A stretch of 64,000 bases of DNA from Allolobophora icterica (taxonomy: Eukaryota > Annelida > Clitellata > Crassiclitellata > Lumbricidae): positions 40,013,890 to 40,077,889 of the forward strand of contig OY744607.1 in the NCBI GenBank assembly GCA_963556255.1, given 5' to 3'. The notes under the pieces are model-generated. The model saw only the letters and a program-made list of their open reading frames with translations, did no database searches and was not told where the DNA came from. The number at the start of each line of letters is the position of its first letter. Position 1 is the stretch's first letter. This document shows, one piece after another, positions 50,401-59,000 of this stretch. The translations under genes and the position numbers were made by a program.

Positions 50401-51106
50401 AGGAAAACTGCATAAGGGCTCAACTTTTTGTAATATAGTGTTGTAGGTCAATAAATTAATTGTTCAGCGCTTTATTATTTTCCAAGAAATTTTTTGTTCT
50501 TATGTATCCACGTGTTATAAAGTGCTATTACAGCTTGTGGAATGTTGTATTGTATTGTATCTAAACATATATAAAGCGCCTCTCACAGTGTTCGCTAATC
50601 AGAGGCGCTCGCCGTTTGCATAAGTCGGTGGCTTGCCAATGCCACTTCATGAAGAGAGCAGTTAAACAGTTTAATCTCGAGATTATGTAGTATGGTGGAT
50701 GTGCGTGCTGAAACAGATGGGTCTTGGGGTTTCCGAATGTATCTGACAATTTAGTGGTGCCCTTTAAGAAGCTGTCTTTCAGATCTAAACTGGCATGTCT
50801 TGAGTTTTAACTATCGTGATCATGTTTACAGCCATTTATATCTTATGTAGACTTTCTCTCTCAGAGCTTATCATATCAGAGAGCATTAAATTTTGTATTA
50901 TTTTAAGTAATTTATTAAATATTTCCTGTTATTGTTCTTTGCATGTGTTTTAGGTACATGGAGGAGCAGGCGTAAGCCAAGATACGGAGCTTGCATCAAT
51001 GTATGCGCATGCTAGGGTTCTTCGCATAGCAGATGGACCTGATGAAGTTCACTACCGTGCAGTTGCTAGGATGGAATTGCATGCTCAGAATCAGGCCAAA
51101 CTCTGA
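30214..51106 (+). CDS. ACAD10: ACAD10-type acyl-CoA dehydrogenase, copy A, 23 exons, one internal stop
   Basis: The fusion order is HAD-like domain, aminoglycoside-phosphotransferase-like kinase, acyl-CoA dehydrogenase, as in ACAD10. Exons: 30214-30400, 31235-31383, 32759-32959, 34182-34340, 34713-34872, 36035-36129, 36861-36976, 37354-37535, 38203-38353, 39055-39200, 40002-40178, 41047-41159, 41916-41979, 44579-44710, 45487-45656, 45859-45999, 46431-46568, 46870-46960, 47682-47840, 48187-48359, 49497-49640, 50278-50355 and 50954-51106. All phases agree; the total is 1092 codons against about 1059 residues in human. Exons 12 and 13 cover a variable linker and are least certain. ACAD10 and ACAD11 have been linked to breakdown of long and branched acyl-CoAs, including 4-hydroxy acids through a phosphorylated intermediate. 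The N-terminus ([19 protein letters not shown]) looks like a mitochondrial presequence; the C-terminus AKL fits a peroxisomal signal. TAG at 32948-32950 interrupts exon 3. Confidence 0.9.
30770..31060 (-). mobile_element. LINE-derived repeat in copy A intron 1
   Basis: 'tttatatggagtccttaaagcac' and the downstream 'ggaatattgttccaatagg...actccattgcac' resemble, in diverged form, the 3' end and antisense ORF2 tail of the LINE copies at 56350-56640 and 58186-58440. No intact motif remains. Confidence 0.3.
31530..31795 (+). repeat. tRNA-derived SINE, family S4, copy 2
   Basis: An A-box-like TTGGTTAGAGCATAGG lies at the head. The body, from 'gatttaaatctcgggctagc' to 'gtgtacatttacat', aligns with 21186-21362. 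It lies in intron 2 of ACAD10 copy A. Confidence 0.55.
32024..32323. mobile_element. hAT-type MITE in copy A intron 2
   Basis: The ends are CAGAGGCGCCGGCAG and CTGGCGGCGCCCCTG, an inverted repeat with few mismatches. CTGCTTAA flanks both sides exactly (32016-32023 and 32324-32331). Confidence 0.9.
32345..32620 (-). mobile_element. LINE ORF2 C-terminal fragment and 3' end
   Basis: The minus strand reads [20 protein letters not shown], then QLKNYLF, the usual ORF2 ending (LWNSLPxxVRxAxxLxxFKxxLKxxLF). The 3' tail runs GGTTTTGGTGTGCCATCAG to CAGAAGTTACTAATT. It lies in copy A intron 2, antisense to the gene, abutting the MITE at 32024-32323. Confidence 0.8.
33110..33215 (-). mobile_element. LINE 3' end with (ATACA)n tail
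   Basis: A TATTGTATTGTA tail precedes ATTTATAAAGCGCCTCT and CAGAGGCGCTCC (stem 33157-33190). It is in copy A intron 3, antisense. Confidence 0.75.
35053..35706 (+). repeat. Purine-rich minisatellite in copy A intron 5
   Basis: About 650 bp of GGAGGAAGAGAG-type sequence with a unit near 24-28 bp (GAATGGAGGGTGGGAGGAAG plus AGAG). The minus strand is correspondingly pyrimidine-rich, which creates two long Leu/Pro/Ser open frames (34917-35600, 35023-35844) that are repeat artefacts. Confidence 0.95.
36035..41159 (+). CDS. Copy A kinase-like (APH/ACAD10-11 N-terminal) domain, exons 6-12
   Basis: The phosphotransferase core is readable throughout. VLRKKP carries the ATP-binding lysine (exon 6), [18 protein letters not shown] is in exon 7 and [16 protein letters not shown] in exon 8. 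The catalytic loop HGDFRLDN spans exons 9 and 10, and the metal-binding segment [12 protein letters not shown] is in exon 10. The glycine-loop counterpart reads [11 protein letters not shown], while copy B has the family form [11 protein letters not shown]. The catalytic residues themselves are kept. Confidence 0.85.
36208..36408. mobile_element. hAT-like MITE in copy A intron 6
   Basis: CAGTGCCAGCCTTAGG at the left faces CCTAAGGCCAGCGGTG at the right. The flanks TTATTATT and TATTCTTG agree only in part, so the class is likely but the boundary uncertain. Confidence 0.6.
36555..36720 (+). repeat. SINE-like repeat with 'ttgggcaagtt' motif
   Basis: 'gtccttgggcaagttgattg', 'acagctgccattgtcaccaa' and 'gcaggagaattt' resemble, on the opposite strand, the segment at 40640-40710. 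Probably a SINE body; not resolved further. Confidence 0.4.
37835..37870 (+). repeat. (AAAGT)n short repeat
   Basis: Four AAGTA units followed by 'tattctttattag', probably the tail of a retroelement, in copy A intron 8. Confidence 0.6.
38900..38965 (+). repeat. Short tandem repeat, about 23-bp unit
   Basis: 'ggagtgtagacacttt' occurs twice with intervening 'ggtcttggag', in copy A intron 9. Confidence 0.7.
39300..39565 (-). repeat. SINE-like repeat S3 in copy A intron 10
   Basis: It shares 'agctagccccgaggcag'-type sequence, 'gagggtgggtggccagt' and 'gatttgagcctctgacc' with 51285-51530 and 53092-53330. The B-box-like sequence is on the minus strand near the right end. Confidence 0.65.
40640..40795 (-). 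repeat. SINE fragment (S2-like) in copy A intron 11
   Basis: 'acttgcccaggatcagg', 'gttacttggagtccactgag' and 'accaagcgtgctgccagtca' match the reverse complement of the S2 layout (head at the right end). Confidence 0.45.
41393..41466. repeat. (TA)n microsatellite
   Basis: About 37 perfect TA units directly beside the MITE at 41470-41726; the 8-bp target TATATTGT is drawn from its edge. Confidence 0.95.
41470..41726. mobile_element. hAT-type MITE in copy A intron 12
   Basis: The ends are CAGTGTTTTTTTC and GAAAAAAAGCACTG. Next inside lies CCGGAACAGCGTTCCGG on the left and two copies of GTTCCGTTCCGGAACC on the right. TATATTGT flanks both sides exactly (41462-41469 and 41727-41734). Confidence 0.9.
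42255..42362 (-). repeat. tRNA-derived SINE, family S2
   Basis: On the minus strand, CTGGTTTAGAGCATTTCGC precedes AGAGTTTGAGCCTCCCCTG and then 'gtagtgaccttgag'. It is the same layout as 28013-28115. Confidence 0.65.
42555..43240 (+). repeat. (ATTCATTCAAC)n minisatellite in copy A intron 13
   Basis: Alternating 11- and 15-bp units of ATTCATTCAAC and ATTCATTCATTCAAC span about 690 bp. A longer internal repeat is marked by GGCATATATGCATTCAACG (about 42627 and 42799). The 246-codon Phe/His/Ile/Ser frame over it is an artefact. Confidence 0.95.
43340..43600. repeat. GT/TA microsatellites with a 46-bp perfect palindrome
   Basis: GT and TA/CA runs at 43345-43416 can themselves fold back. At 43417-43462 GCACATTGTAGGTGTGTC and GACACACCTACAATGTGC are exact complements around TATATATATA. 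Confidence 0.9.
44226..44330 (-). mobile_element. LINE 3' end with (ATACA)n tail
   Basis: A GTATTGTATTGTATTG tail, then ATTTATAAAGCGCCTCT and CAGAGGCACTCCC (stem 44267-44300). It is in copy A intron 13, antisense. Confidence 0.75.
44825..44895 (-). mobile_element. LINE 3' tail (ATTACGATTA type)
   Basis: On the minus strand, 'gttcctgcaac' then 'gggctctgtagaaac' run into CGCGATTACGATTATTC. A similar layout is found at 55370-55440. Confidence 0.45.
45160..45290 (+). repeat. tRNA-derived SINE, family S2
   Basis: GTGGTCCATAGTGTAACGC forms an A-box-like head, ACAGGTTCACGC a B-box-like segment and 'gtgtagtgaccaaggaatg' the body. It is in copy A intron 14, sense orientation. Confidence 0.5.
45487..51106 (+). 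CDS. Copy A acyl-CoA dehydrogenase domain, exons 15-23
   Basis: About 370 residues are open from exon 15 to the stop. Landmarks in order: [19 protein letters not shown] (exon 16), [20 protein letters not shown] and SCFSMTEPA (exon 17), VASSDATN and [10 protein letters not shown] (exon 18), [10 protein letters not shown] (exon 19), [19 protein letters not shown] (exon 20), [11 protein letters not shown] (exon 21) and [12 protein letters not shown] (exon 23). The FAD and acyl-CoA binding signatures are intact. At the place of the usual catalytic glutamate the family-typical ADGPDEV sequence is present. The C-terminus is QNQAKL. No disruption was found here. Confidence 0.95.
47005..47570 (+). 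repeat. Direct repeats in copy A intron 18
   Basis: 'cagtcggtgagtgagt' with 'aagtaagtaacgc' and 'ttgatatgc' occurs at about 47028-47075 and 47523-47570, enclosing about 450 bp that show no coding signal. An inverted repeat GAACATGCGC/GCGCATGTTC lies inside at 47160-47180. Confidence 0.65.
48711..48873. mobile_element. MITE with CATGGGCGTCCG inverted ends
   Basis: CATGGGCGTCCGGAGG at the left faces GCGGACGCCCATG at the right; the first 12 bases pair exactly. The flanks GTACTGTG and TTACCGTG agree in 6 of 8. GGGGGCAAGGGGC and GCCCCCTAGG lie inside. A degraded relative is inside the hAT element at about 1682-1945. It is in copy A intron 20. Confidence 0.65.
50545..50645 (-). mobile_element. LINE 3' end with (ATACA)n tail
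   Basis: ATTGTATTGTAT precedes TATATAAAGCGCCTCT and CAGAGGCGCTCG (stem 50576-50609). It is in copy A intron 22, antisense. Confidence 0.75.
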
Positions 51107-51284
51107 AGCACTTTCAAGCTGTTATTGTTACACACTTTTTATTTAAGTGACTGAACAAAAATTAATTGCACTTTGTCTGAATTTAAATAATTTTCATGTA
51201 CCAAAACTCCTTCCTTGCACTGATTCCCAGAATCATTTTCATTGGTTTGTGTTGGTGTTAAAGATTTGGCATTTCTATGCAATG

Positions 51285-51530
51285 TGATAGAAGAAGAGCA
51301 GTCCCTTAAGCTAGCCCTGAGGCAGCCCTGGGTATGAAGTGTTAGCGACTATTTTCTTAGTCTCGACATATGAGGGCGGGGGCCATTCCTCGTTGTCTCA
51401 TATTCCCACCAACAGTGTACAGTCAGTGTACTCTTTATGGCTGAGTTGGCTAGAGGGCTCAGGTTGAGCAGAAATCTTGAACCAAATTTCTGCTCTGTGG
51501 GAATTTGAACCCTGAGCTTTCGATTGACAG
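51285..51530 (-). repeat. SINE-like repeat S3
   Basis: 'aagctagccctgaggcag', 'catatgagggcggg' and 'gaatttgaaccctgagc' align with the copies at 39300-39565 and 53092-53330. It lies just downstream of copy A. Confidence 0.65.
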
Positions 51531-51535
51531 TCTAT

Positions 51536-51920
51536 CTTATCTTATATGATTATTTATAAAGCGCCTCTCACAGTATAGACTATTCAGAGGCGCTCCCAGC
51601 GTGTCAGCCTCGAGGGAAAAGAAAGGTCTTTAGGCAGCGGAGAGAAGAGGGCGAGATCCCAAGCAATATCTAGCTACGGAGAGAGGGGGGCAGGTCATTC
51701 CATAGGGAAGGGCCAAGGATGGCCAAAGCACAATGGCTTTTCTGAGCCATCAAAGTCCTTGCGCGAGGTACAAGTAGATCAAGGCGGTCAGCAGACCGAA
51801 GAGGGGGGGAAGAGAGAGCAGATAGAGGTTTACGCATTAGGTCACAGAGGTATTTAGGAGCTTTTCCCATTCTAGCACGCTTACCACTACATGCAATGTG
51901 ATATATAGACAATTAGACAA
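51536..51920 (-). mobile_element. LINE ORF2 C-terminus and 3' end
   Basis: The minus strand reads LRSADRLDLLVPRARTLMA, then HCALAILGPSLWNDLPPSLRS and a stop. After this come the paired GAGCGCCTCTGAAT and GAGAGGCGCTTTATAAAT and an AAGATAAGATA tail. This is one of the best copies of the LINE family whose 3' ends litter the window. Confidence 0.85.
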
Positions 51921-52489
51921 TAATTTGCTAAATCTAACATGTTATGAATGGCTTGATTGATGCTTGCAGTGCATTGACAACTGGACTGAAAAAGAATATA
52001 ATTTTCATTGACCCAAGTTTTATTCAACTGAAAACAAAGAAATGCCAATATCTAATCCTTAGTGTGTGTCTTTTATACCTAAAACTGAAATTAATCATGT
52101 CTTCTGTATGATGGTTTAAAAATCTTTCTTTACAAATATTGACTACTTTAATTGCCCGAGTGATTTATTATCACAGCTGTCTGTCAGTGTAAGCTTTACA
52201 ATAAAACTGGCAGAGGTAGACCAACTGGCATCATTTCTTAACTTCTTCGAAATTAGCCATGTGGTTAAATTTTGTGACTGCATCCTTGCATGCCAAAAAA
52301 AACAGTCGTATTATGAAAAACAAGTAGCTGACGTATTAAATTAGTTAAATAACAGTTTGAAAATATGCTTGTCCTGTCATCTACTCACAACTCAGTTAAA
52401 TTCTGAGTTATGACAGAGGCCCATAGTTGTACGTAGCAATAACCGCTGAAATTAACAAATAATATTCCATACTGCACCACAGCTTTAGG

Positions 52490-52890
52490 ACGATCTTCCC
52501 TCTGAATTCCGCAAATTTTCAGGTCCTCCATCAACATTGCCAATCGCCCACCAGCATCTGCCTCAGGCTCCTCTATCGAACACCCCTTGGGCTTTCCACT
52601 CAAAACTGAAGTCTCACCTCTTGAAAAATTCATACCCGACTGCCTGATCCTACGCCTTCCCATTCTCGTCCTAAACGACACCCGCCTAAGCAGCTACTCC
52701 CCCTCTCACTGGAACCGTACTCCGACTCTGAGGTCCTTTTGACTACCCTGTGGACCATAGAAATAATAAACCTATGCTGTGGAGAGCCCCTCTGACTTGA
52801 GTCAACGCTGCGCTCGTGGATAAGCTGATGTCCTGCGCTTAGCTTTAGAGTGTCGTTTTATAAATTTGTAGTTTACGATTACGAATAATT
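52490..52890 (+). mobile_element. LINE 3' fragment (TTTACGATTACGA tail)
   Basis: It ends GCGCTCGTGGATAAGC, then GCGCTTAGCTTTAGAG, TTTATAAATTTG and TTTACGATTACGA. The upstream text ('gggctttccactcaaaact', 'aagtctcacct', 'cgccttccc') parallels 53490-53860 in the same order. Confidence 0.6.
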
Positions 52891-53091
52891 TAACACAAGA
52901 ATTCTGTCTTCACAATTGGGTTTGAACCTCGTATACCATCATTCTTGTAGTTGAAAGTCTATAGCTAACTACTAGAGTGACTATAGACTATAGGCCTACT
53001 ATAGTATCGTTACAAAAGATGTACATGATTGTAATAAGCTGTTATGCGCTAACGTTTCGCTTTTGCTTTTATCTGTTTCTGTGATCGGGGT

Positions 53092-53330
53092 TCTTATAAC
53101 CTCGGTATATGAGGGCGGGTGGCAACTGGCAAGTCGACCTCTACCTCACCTTCTCGTCTTCCAACCGACAGTACATGTGCGGTCAATGAGTGGGTCGATA
53201 ATATTATAGCTGAGTTGGCTAAGGGGCATAATTATGTGGAACGGAAATCTTGAAACATGCAAATTTCTGCTCTGTCAGGGATTTGAGCCCCAGTTAATTA
53301 ACCTCTAGGTTGAAAGTCGAGCACACTGAC
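53092..53330 (-). repeat. SINE-like repeat S3
   Basis: 'acctcggtatatgagggcgg', 'gctgagttggct' and 'ggatttgagccccag' align with the other S3 copies. The minus strand carries GGGGCTCAAATCCC, B-box-like. Confidence 0.65.
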
Positions 53331-53489
53331 CAATAGTCTATCGCGGAACAATAAATTGCATTTTGCGCTTAAATTGTGCACTGATATGACCTTGATAAGG
53401 TGACATTACCAAAATTTATAAGTTGCGTTGGAAGGTTGGAGGTAGGCCTATTATAGTGTTGCATCGATCGTCTTGCAATTATAATACAG

Positions 53490-53860
53490 TGTGGAATACC
53501 GCCACTCACTGTCATCTGCCCAAGGCTCTATACTCATCATTCACCCCGCAGGGTTTCCAATGCAAATGGTAATCTCACCTTTGTCGGACAGTCGGAGTCT
53601 GTCCTCTTTAAGAATTCTACCCTAATCCACCCGACCCTTTGCCTTCCAAGCTTTATCGTCCTCGATGAAACCCGCCTTAGCCTAACAGGTGCTCGGCCTC
53701 TCTGTAGCAACTGGAATCGGATCTCCAACGGACATCGATCTCTGGACAACTCTTCAGATACGACGCAGCGCTCGTGAATAAGCGGGTGCTTTGCGCTTAG
53801 AGGTAGAGTAGCGCGTTAGAAATTTTGAGTTTACGACGACGATTGCTGTATTTTAATGTA
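53490..53860 (+). mobile_element. LINE 3' fragment (TTTACGACGACGA tail)
   Basis: It is parallel to 52490-52890, ending GCGCTCGTGAATAAGC, then GCGCTTAGAGGTAGAGTAGC and GTTTACGACGACGA. Confidence 0.6.
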
Positions 53861-54269
53861 AACTTACTTTCCATTTGCAGATGACTGACTAACTCACTTA
53901 CTTACAAGAGTCAAGTTCAAAAACGAGGCGGTTCATGTAGGCAAAATATCGGGCATCGACGACTATTTATGGGTCAGCTGGACATTGCAGTTTTATTTGC
54001 GTAAGGAAGTTTCACCAATATTGATGCAACACGCAAACTGCTTAAATAACTGCGGTCTGTTTTCTTGTATTAATTGCTTGATATGTTAATGATGCTTCTT
54101 ACGTCCATTTTACTGACTTAAGTGGTTGAAATTATTGCCATACGAATCGGTACGCACCCGAATCACCCAAAGACTTAATAGCCGCCTCTGTCCTTACGGA
54201 CTCATTACACAACTGATCGCCAAATCACACAAACTATTTGTAAACATCTGGATCTTCCGAATACATGAC

Positions 54270-54345
54270 ATGATTACGGCTTGGTTTTGGTGTGCCATCG
54301 GTTGATGCCTTGTGCATTAGACACCGGCACAATAGAAGCTACTAA
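54270..54345 (+). mobile_element. LINE 3' tail (TGGTTTTG family)
   Basis: GGCTTGGTTTTGGTGTGCC, TGATGCCTTGTGCATTAGAC and AGAAGCTACTAATT match the minus-strand tail at 32345-32430. Confidence 0.6.
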
Positions 54346-54781
54346 TTAAATATATTTTTAGGATTGTTTTATTTTCCAGTTACTTAGTTGCCGGGCTAAA
54401 CAAAGTCCGTAAACGGAAATCGGACCAATTTCAGAGGCAAGTGAAATTTTTGAAGGCGGTTTAAAAAAATTGAAGAGGTGAAGGAAAAGTCACCAAGCGA
54501 GATTCAGGTGCTGGGCAAAGGCTACCTCTAGAAAGCCTGATCATAATATGGATTTTGACAGCCACGTTCACTGGGAACAAAATTGAGTTGACTGTTTGCC
54601 ATTGGTGACCACTTTGGGGCGACTATAGGCCTAACGAGAGTACAAGAAACATGGCTGTCAGGCTTCAGAGAATGATTTGTTCACATTTTTAAATGTTGCA
54701 GAAGAAATTATTATAAATGAATGAAGAAAATTACTATTAAGTGTGGACAGTGTTGCATTTGCTGCTTTAGATCGCCAGAAA

Positions 54782-55995
54782 ATGTCGGCTGTATTGCGAT
54801 TGCGGTCAGTTGGTTCTGGTCTTCGTTGTGCAAAGAGGACTTTGGCTTTGAGTTCAGTCAGTGGACAAAAGTCTGAGTTTGGATCAAAATCAAAAGCAGC
54901 CACAACAAAAGCGGTTGTCTTCGACATGGGTGGTGTCATTATTCCATCTCCACTGCCTTACCTTAGAGGTAGCATTCAAAACTTACTTTTGAGTGACAAG
55001 TATTTCTGCATTTTATGTCCTTAAATAGTGCAGTACAAAAAAAATCAAAACCTATTGACTATATGCTAAATGGATGAATTGGCCAGTTGCAATTGTCCAG
55101 TTTCTAATTTATAGCTGTCCAGTTTTCTGGCTTTGAAACTGCAATGTGCTTGTATTGGAGTTAGAGGGGTGGGGGGGGGGAATGGGTAAAATGTGATTCT
55201 GTAGTACTAAATTTGTTTCCTATACAGCATTTTTATATTATTCTTTTGTTACTTTGATGCTACCACTCCCTAAACCATTTTCTTCCAGTTTTGCAAATAT
55301 TTTATAATTCTGCTGATGTTTTGTTCAACTTTGGGGTTTCCATATTCTCTATTTCAAACCTTCATTGTAATTCATAATCGTAATCTGGAGATTTCTGAGC
55401 ACCAAAAAAATCAGATTCGCAGGAACAAGCTTATCTACACTGCTTAATCAAAACAAAATCGGTAGGTAGGTATGGTCAAAATCAGTTCCAGGTCAAGATC
55501 CAAAGGGTCGGGCATGCAGACAGTCTGACGATTAAAGTGGATGGTGTTTAGAATTGAAGCAGCGAGGGAGGTGAGGGGAAGAGGAAGAATCAGAATGTTA
55601 TTTGTAAAAGAGCAGTGTTTTCAGTTTTGAGTGAAAGACCTGTGGAGAGATAACAAGTGGTGAAGTTTGGTGAGTTAGAGGTGACGTTTGAGTGAGTTGT
55701 CGTCATCATGATCAACTTTGTCATCAATAGCTAAAGATTTGAAAAGCTTGTTCCACCAATTTACCAGTTTTTCCAGAGTTCAGTTTTCAGTTGGAACTAT
55801 ATAAACATTTTGCAGCTTTTGAATCACATCTTGATTTACCATCTGGCACCCTGGCAAGGGTTGTTATGGGCGGTGGGGACAACGGAGCGTGGCAGCGAAT
55901 GGAAAGAGGAGAAATCAGTCTGCGTGAATTTGCTGAAAAGTTCAGTCAGGAGGTCGCTTCACTTGTAAGTCTATGCTTTGGATTTTTGTATGTAT

Positions 55996-56086
<91 letters not shown>

Positions 56087-59000
56087 TGTAATGGATGTTA
56101 TGAGCATTATGTATGTATGTATGTATTTGTGTATGTGGTCATGTATGTATGTATGTATGCATGTATAAATGTATGTGTGTATGTAGACACTTAATAGTGC
56201 GCAATTTTAATTGGTCACAACCTGTGCCTCGCAACACTAATCTAAGTGCTGTGAAGTTAAAAATATCAGCTAACTATTATTAGCAAAAAATGCTCAGATT
56301 AATTGGCCGTTGGTCGGTCTCTGTGTATGTGCTGAAGCCCTATAAATATTTAGGTTCATTCATTCATTCATAGATTTATATGGCACCTCTTCAAGAAATT
56401 ACTCAGAGGCGCTACTGACTCCAGCACGGCCAAAAAGAACAGTTTTCAAGCGGTCATGGAATGTTTCGGAGGAAGACCTAGGACATAAGCACAGCTCAGG
56501 AGGAAGGCCATTCTACATGATCGGGCCGACCACCGAGAAGGTGCGAGTGTGCATGATAGCAGTACGGGCAAATGGGACAGAGAGCACACCCTCTCCACCG
56601 AGTGGAGGACTCAAGCAGCCCGATAAGCCAACACAGGCCAGAAGAGATCTAGCAAGTAAGATGGAGCGAGACCCAGTTAACACCGCCAACCCAACCCAAA
56701 GTGTTTCTTTCTTAAATAGGCCTGAAAAGTATAATTTATTACATGGTAAAACTTTATTGATAATGTTTTGTGAAAGTCTAACTAAATTAAATTTACTTTA
56801 ACATTTTAATTCTAATTAATACAAAAAGCTTTAAAATTTACTTGCTGGATTTCAAGTCCAATGCAGGGCTGAGATTTGAGGTGTTGCATTGCCCAGTGTT
56901 TTGAGTTACACAGGAAGGACTAAGTATCAAATATCTAACCATCTAACTGATGTTGTTTTTGCATTGGGCCTGAACATTTAGCTTATAAAAATTTAGTTTT
57001 GTAATATTTATTCATGGTTTTCAAATGTTTTTTCCTTCTGATGGTTTTAAAGTATTGGCATGTTTAGCAAAACACTATATGTCTCTTTACATGTATCCAA
57101 GCAAGTGTGCAGTGCATTTCAGAAACCTTGCAGAGGCATTTCAAAATGAATAACAGTTCTAAACCTGCATCTTAAGATAAACAGAGGATATTTCTTGAGC
57201 TGCCTGGGCTGGAAGGGTTCGAATCTTGAATGAAAGAGTGTTCTTAAAGCACGGTGCAATGCACAGGAATGTGTGGTGTACCCGAGTTATTGTATGGTAG
57301 CATTGGACTAACAGATATGCACAGGCTGCAGAGGATGGTGTGACCACCTGGTAGACTCCAGGCAGGTACAGACTTTACTCACGACACCATGGATTCTTAC
57401 TTCCTGAAAAGGATGAATGAAATTTCATCCCTCGAGTAGTATTTAAAACTTTGTACTGACTCGATCTCCATTATATAAACAAACCTTATTCTGAAATACT
57501 TCATCCTTAGTTTAACTCCAGCTCAATAGCTACTGTACTTTCTCTCCTATAAATTGTTTCTATGTAACAAGTTGCGTTAATGTCAACGATTCTGATTAAA
57601 AGAAATTGATTGATTGATTGATTTATTGTATCTTTTGCGTTTTTTAATTCGAAGTATGCAAACATTTTTACAAGTTTGCCATGATGTGGGCAGTACAGTT
57701 GAAGACAGATTGAAGCTGATGAATGTGAGTGCTTGTGATATGTTTATCCTGTGGATGTTGTGCATCTGTTGTAGTCTGGTGGCAAGCAGATTGATATGAG
57801 TCATATGATGGGAGGATTGATGGGAAAAGGTGACCTAGCTCGCCCTTATCCAGAAATGCTTGATGCTATTAAATGCCTTCGGGCTGAAGGGATCAAGACG
57901 GCGCTGCTTACTAACAACTTTGCAAATCCGAGCGGCGGAACATTCCAGCCTCTGGATGAGAACTTGTTTGATGTTGTTAGTAATACTTTCTGAGAAATAT
58001 GCATTGAAAATATGCTCTGTAGTAAACCTTGTTTAACATTTTCTACCTTAGTATGTTTTCAGTTGCCAATTTCCAGAGTTCCTTATTGTGAGAGAGCAGG
58101 TTGAAATTAATGTTAGATTGCATGTACCCATATGTGCCTCTTATTTACTGCTAGACAGATGTTGAGTCTTTTATGGGGCAGATATCATTCATTCATTCGT
58201 TCATTCATTCGAAGATTTATATAGCGCCTCTTCAAGGGAACTACTCAGAGGCGCTCCCGACACCAGCACGTTCATATAAGACAGTTTTAAGTTTTGCAAG
58301 AAATATGCCAGGGGTGACCCCAGGGCACATGCGGAGCTCTAAGGGAAGTCTATTCCAGACTACCGGGCCCACCACTGAAAAAGCTCGACTTTGCATAGTC
58401 GTGGAACGAGCAAATGGAACTAAAAGTACCCCTTTTCCCGCTGAAAATAGTTCATCAGTGATGTATTTATTTATGGTTATGAATTTATGAATTTTAGAAT
58501 TGCCATGTCATCAGAGGTCAAATTTACTGTTTTATCAACCAAACCAGATGTAAAATCTTTGTTGGTTTTAGTACCATTGATACTTGTAATAACGTGCATT
58601 GTTTATTGTTGTTTTGTGCATTTTCTACATAGATCATTGAATCTGCAAAGGTGAAAATGCGAAAACCAGAGGTCAGGATTTACCAATATACTCTGGAGAA
58701 ACTGCAGGTGGTGCCACAGGAAACTGTGTTCCTCGATGATCTTGGAGAAAACTTGAAAGCAGCAAGGCAACTGGGTTTCAGAACTATTAAGGTCTGAATG
58801 AAATCTGGTCATTATTCAGGGTTTAATTCAATTTAATCGATTGCACTTATTACTTGTGCGAGGTAAAAGTAAATCGTAATTTGAGGTGCGGAACAAGTGT
58901 GTGTAAACAACTTGTCTGGGGTCGTTACACAGAGTCCACTCAGAGGGCTCAAACTCGGAGTCGTAGGATAAAACAGACCCAGCATGTTACTGATCAGCGC

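Larger units (their letters stand above)
51921..54781. other. Intergenic gap between the ACAD10 copies
   Basis: No host gene is visible. The gap contains a quiet AT-rich stretch (51921-52480), two related LINE 3' fragments (52490-52890 and 53490-53860), an S3 repeat (53092-53330) and a LINE tail (54270-54345). Directly before the copy B ATG the sequence TTTGCTGCTTTAG looks like a splice acceptor, matching GCTACAG before copy A. Confidence 0.6.
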
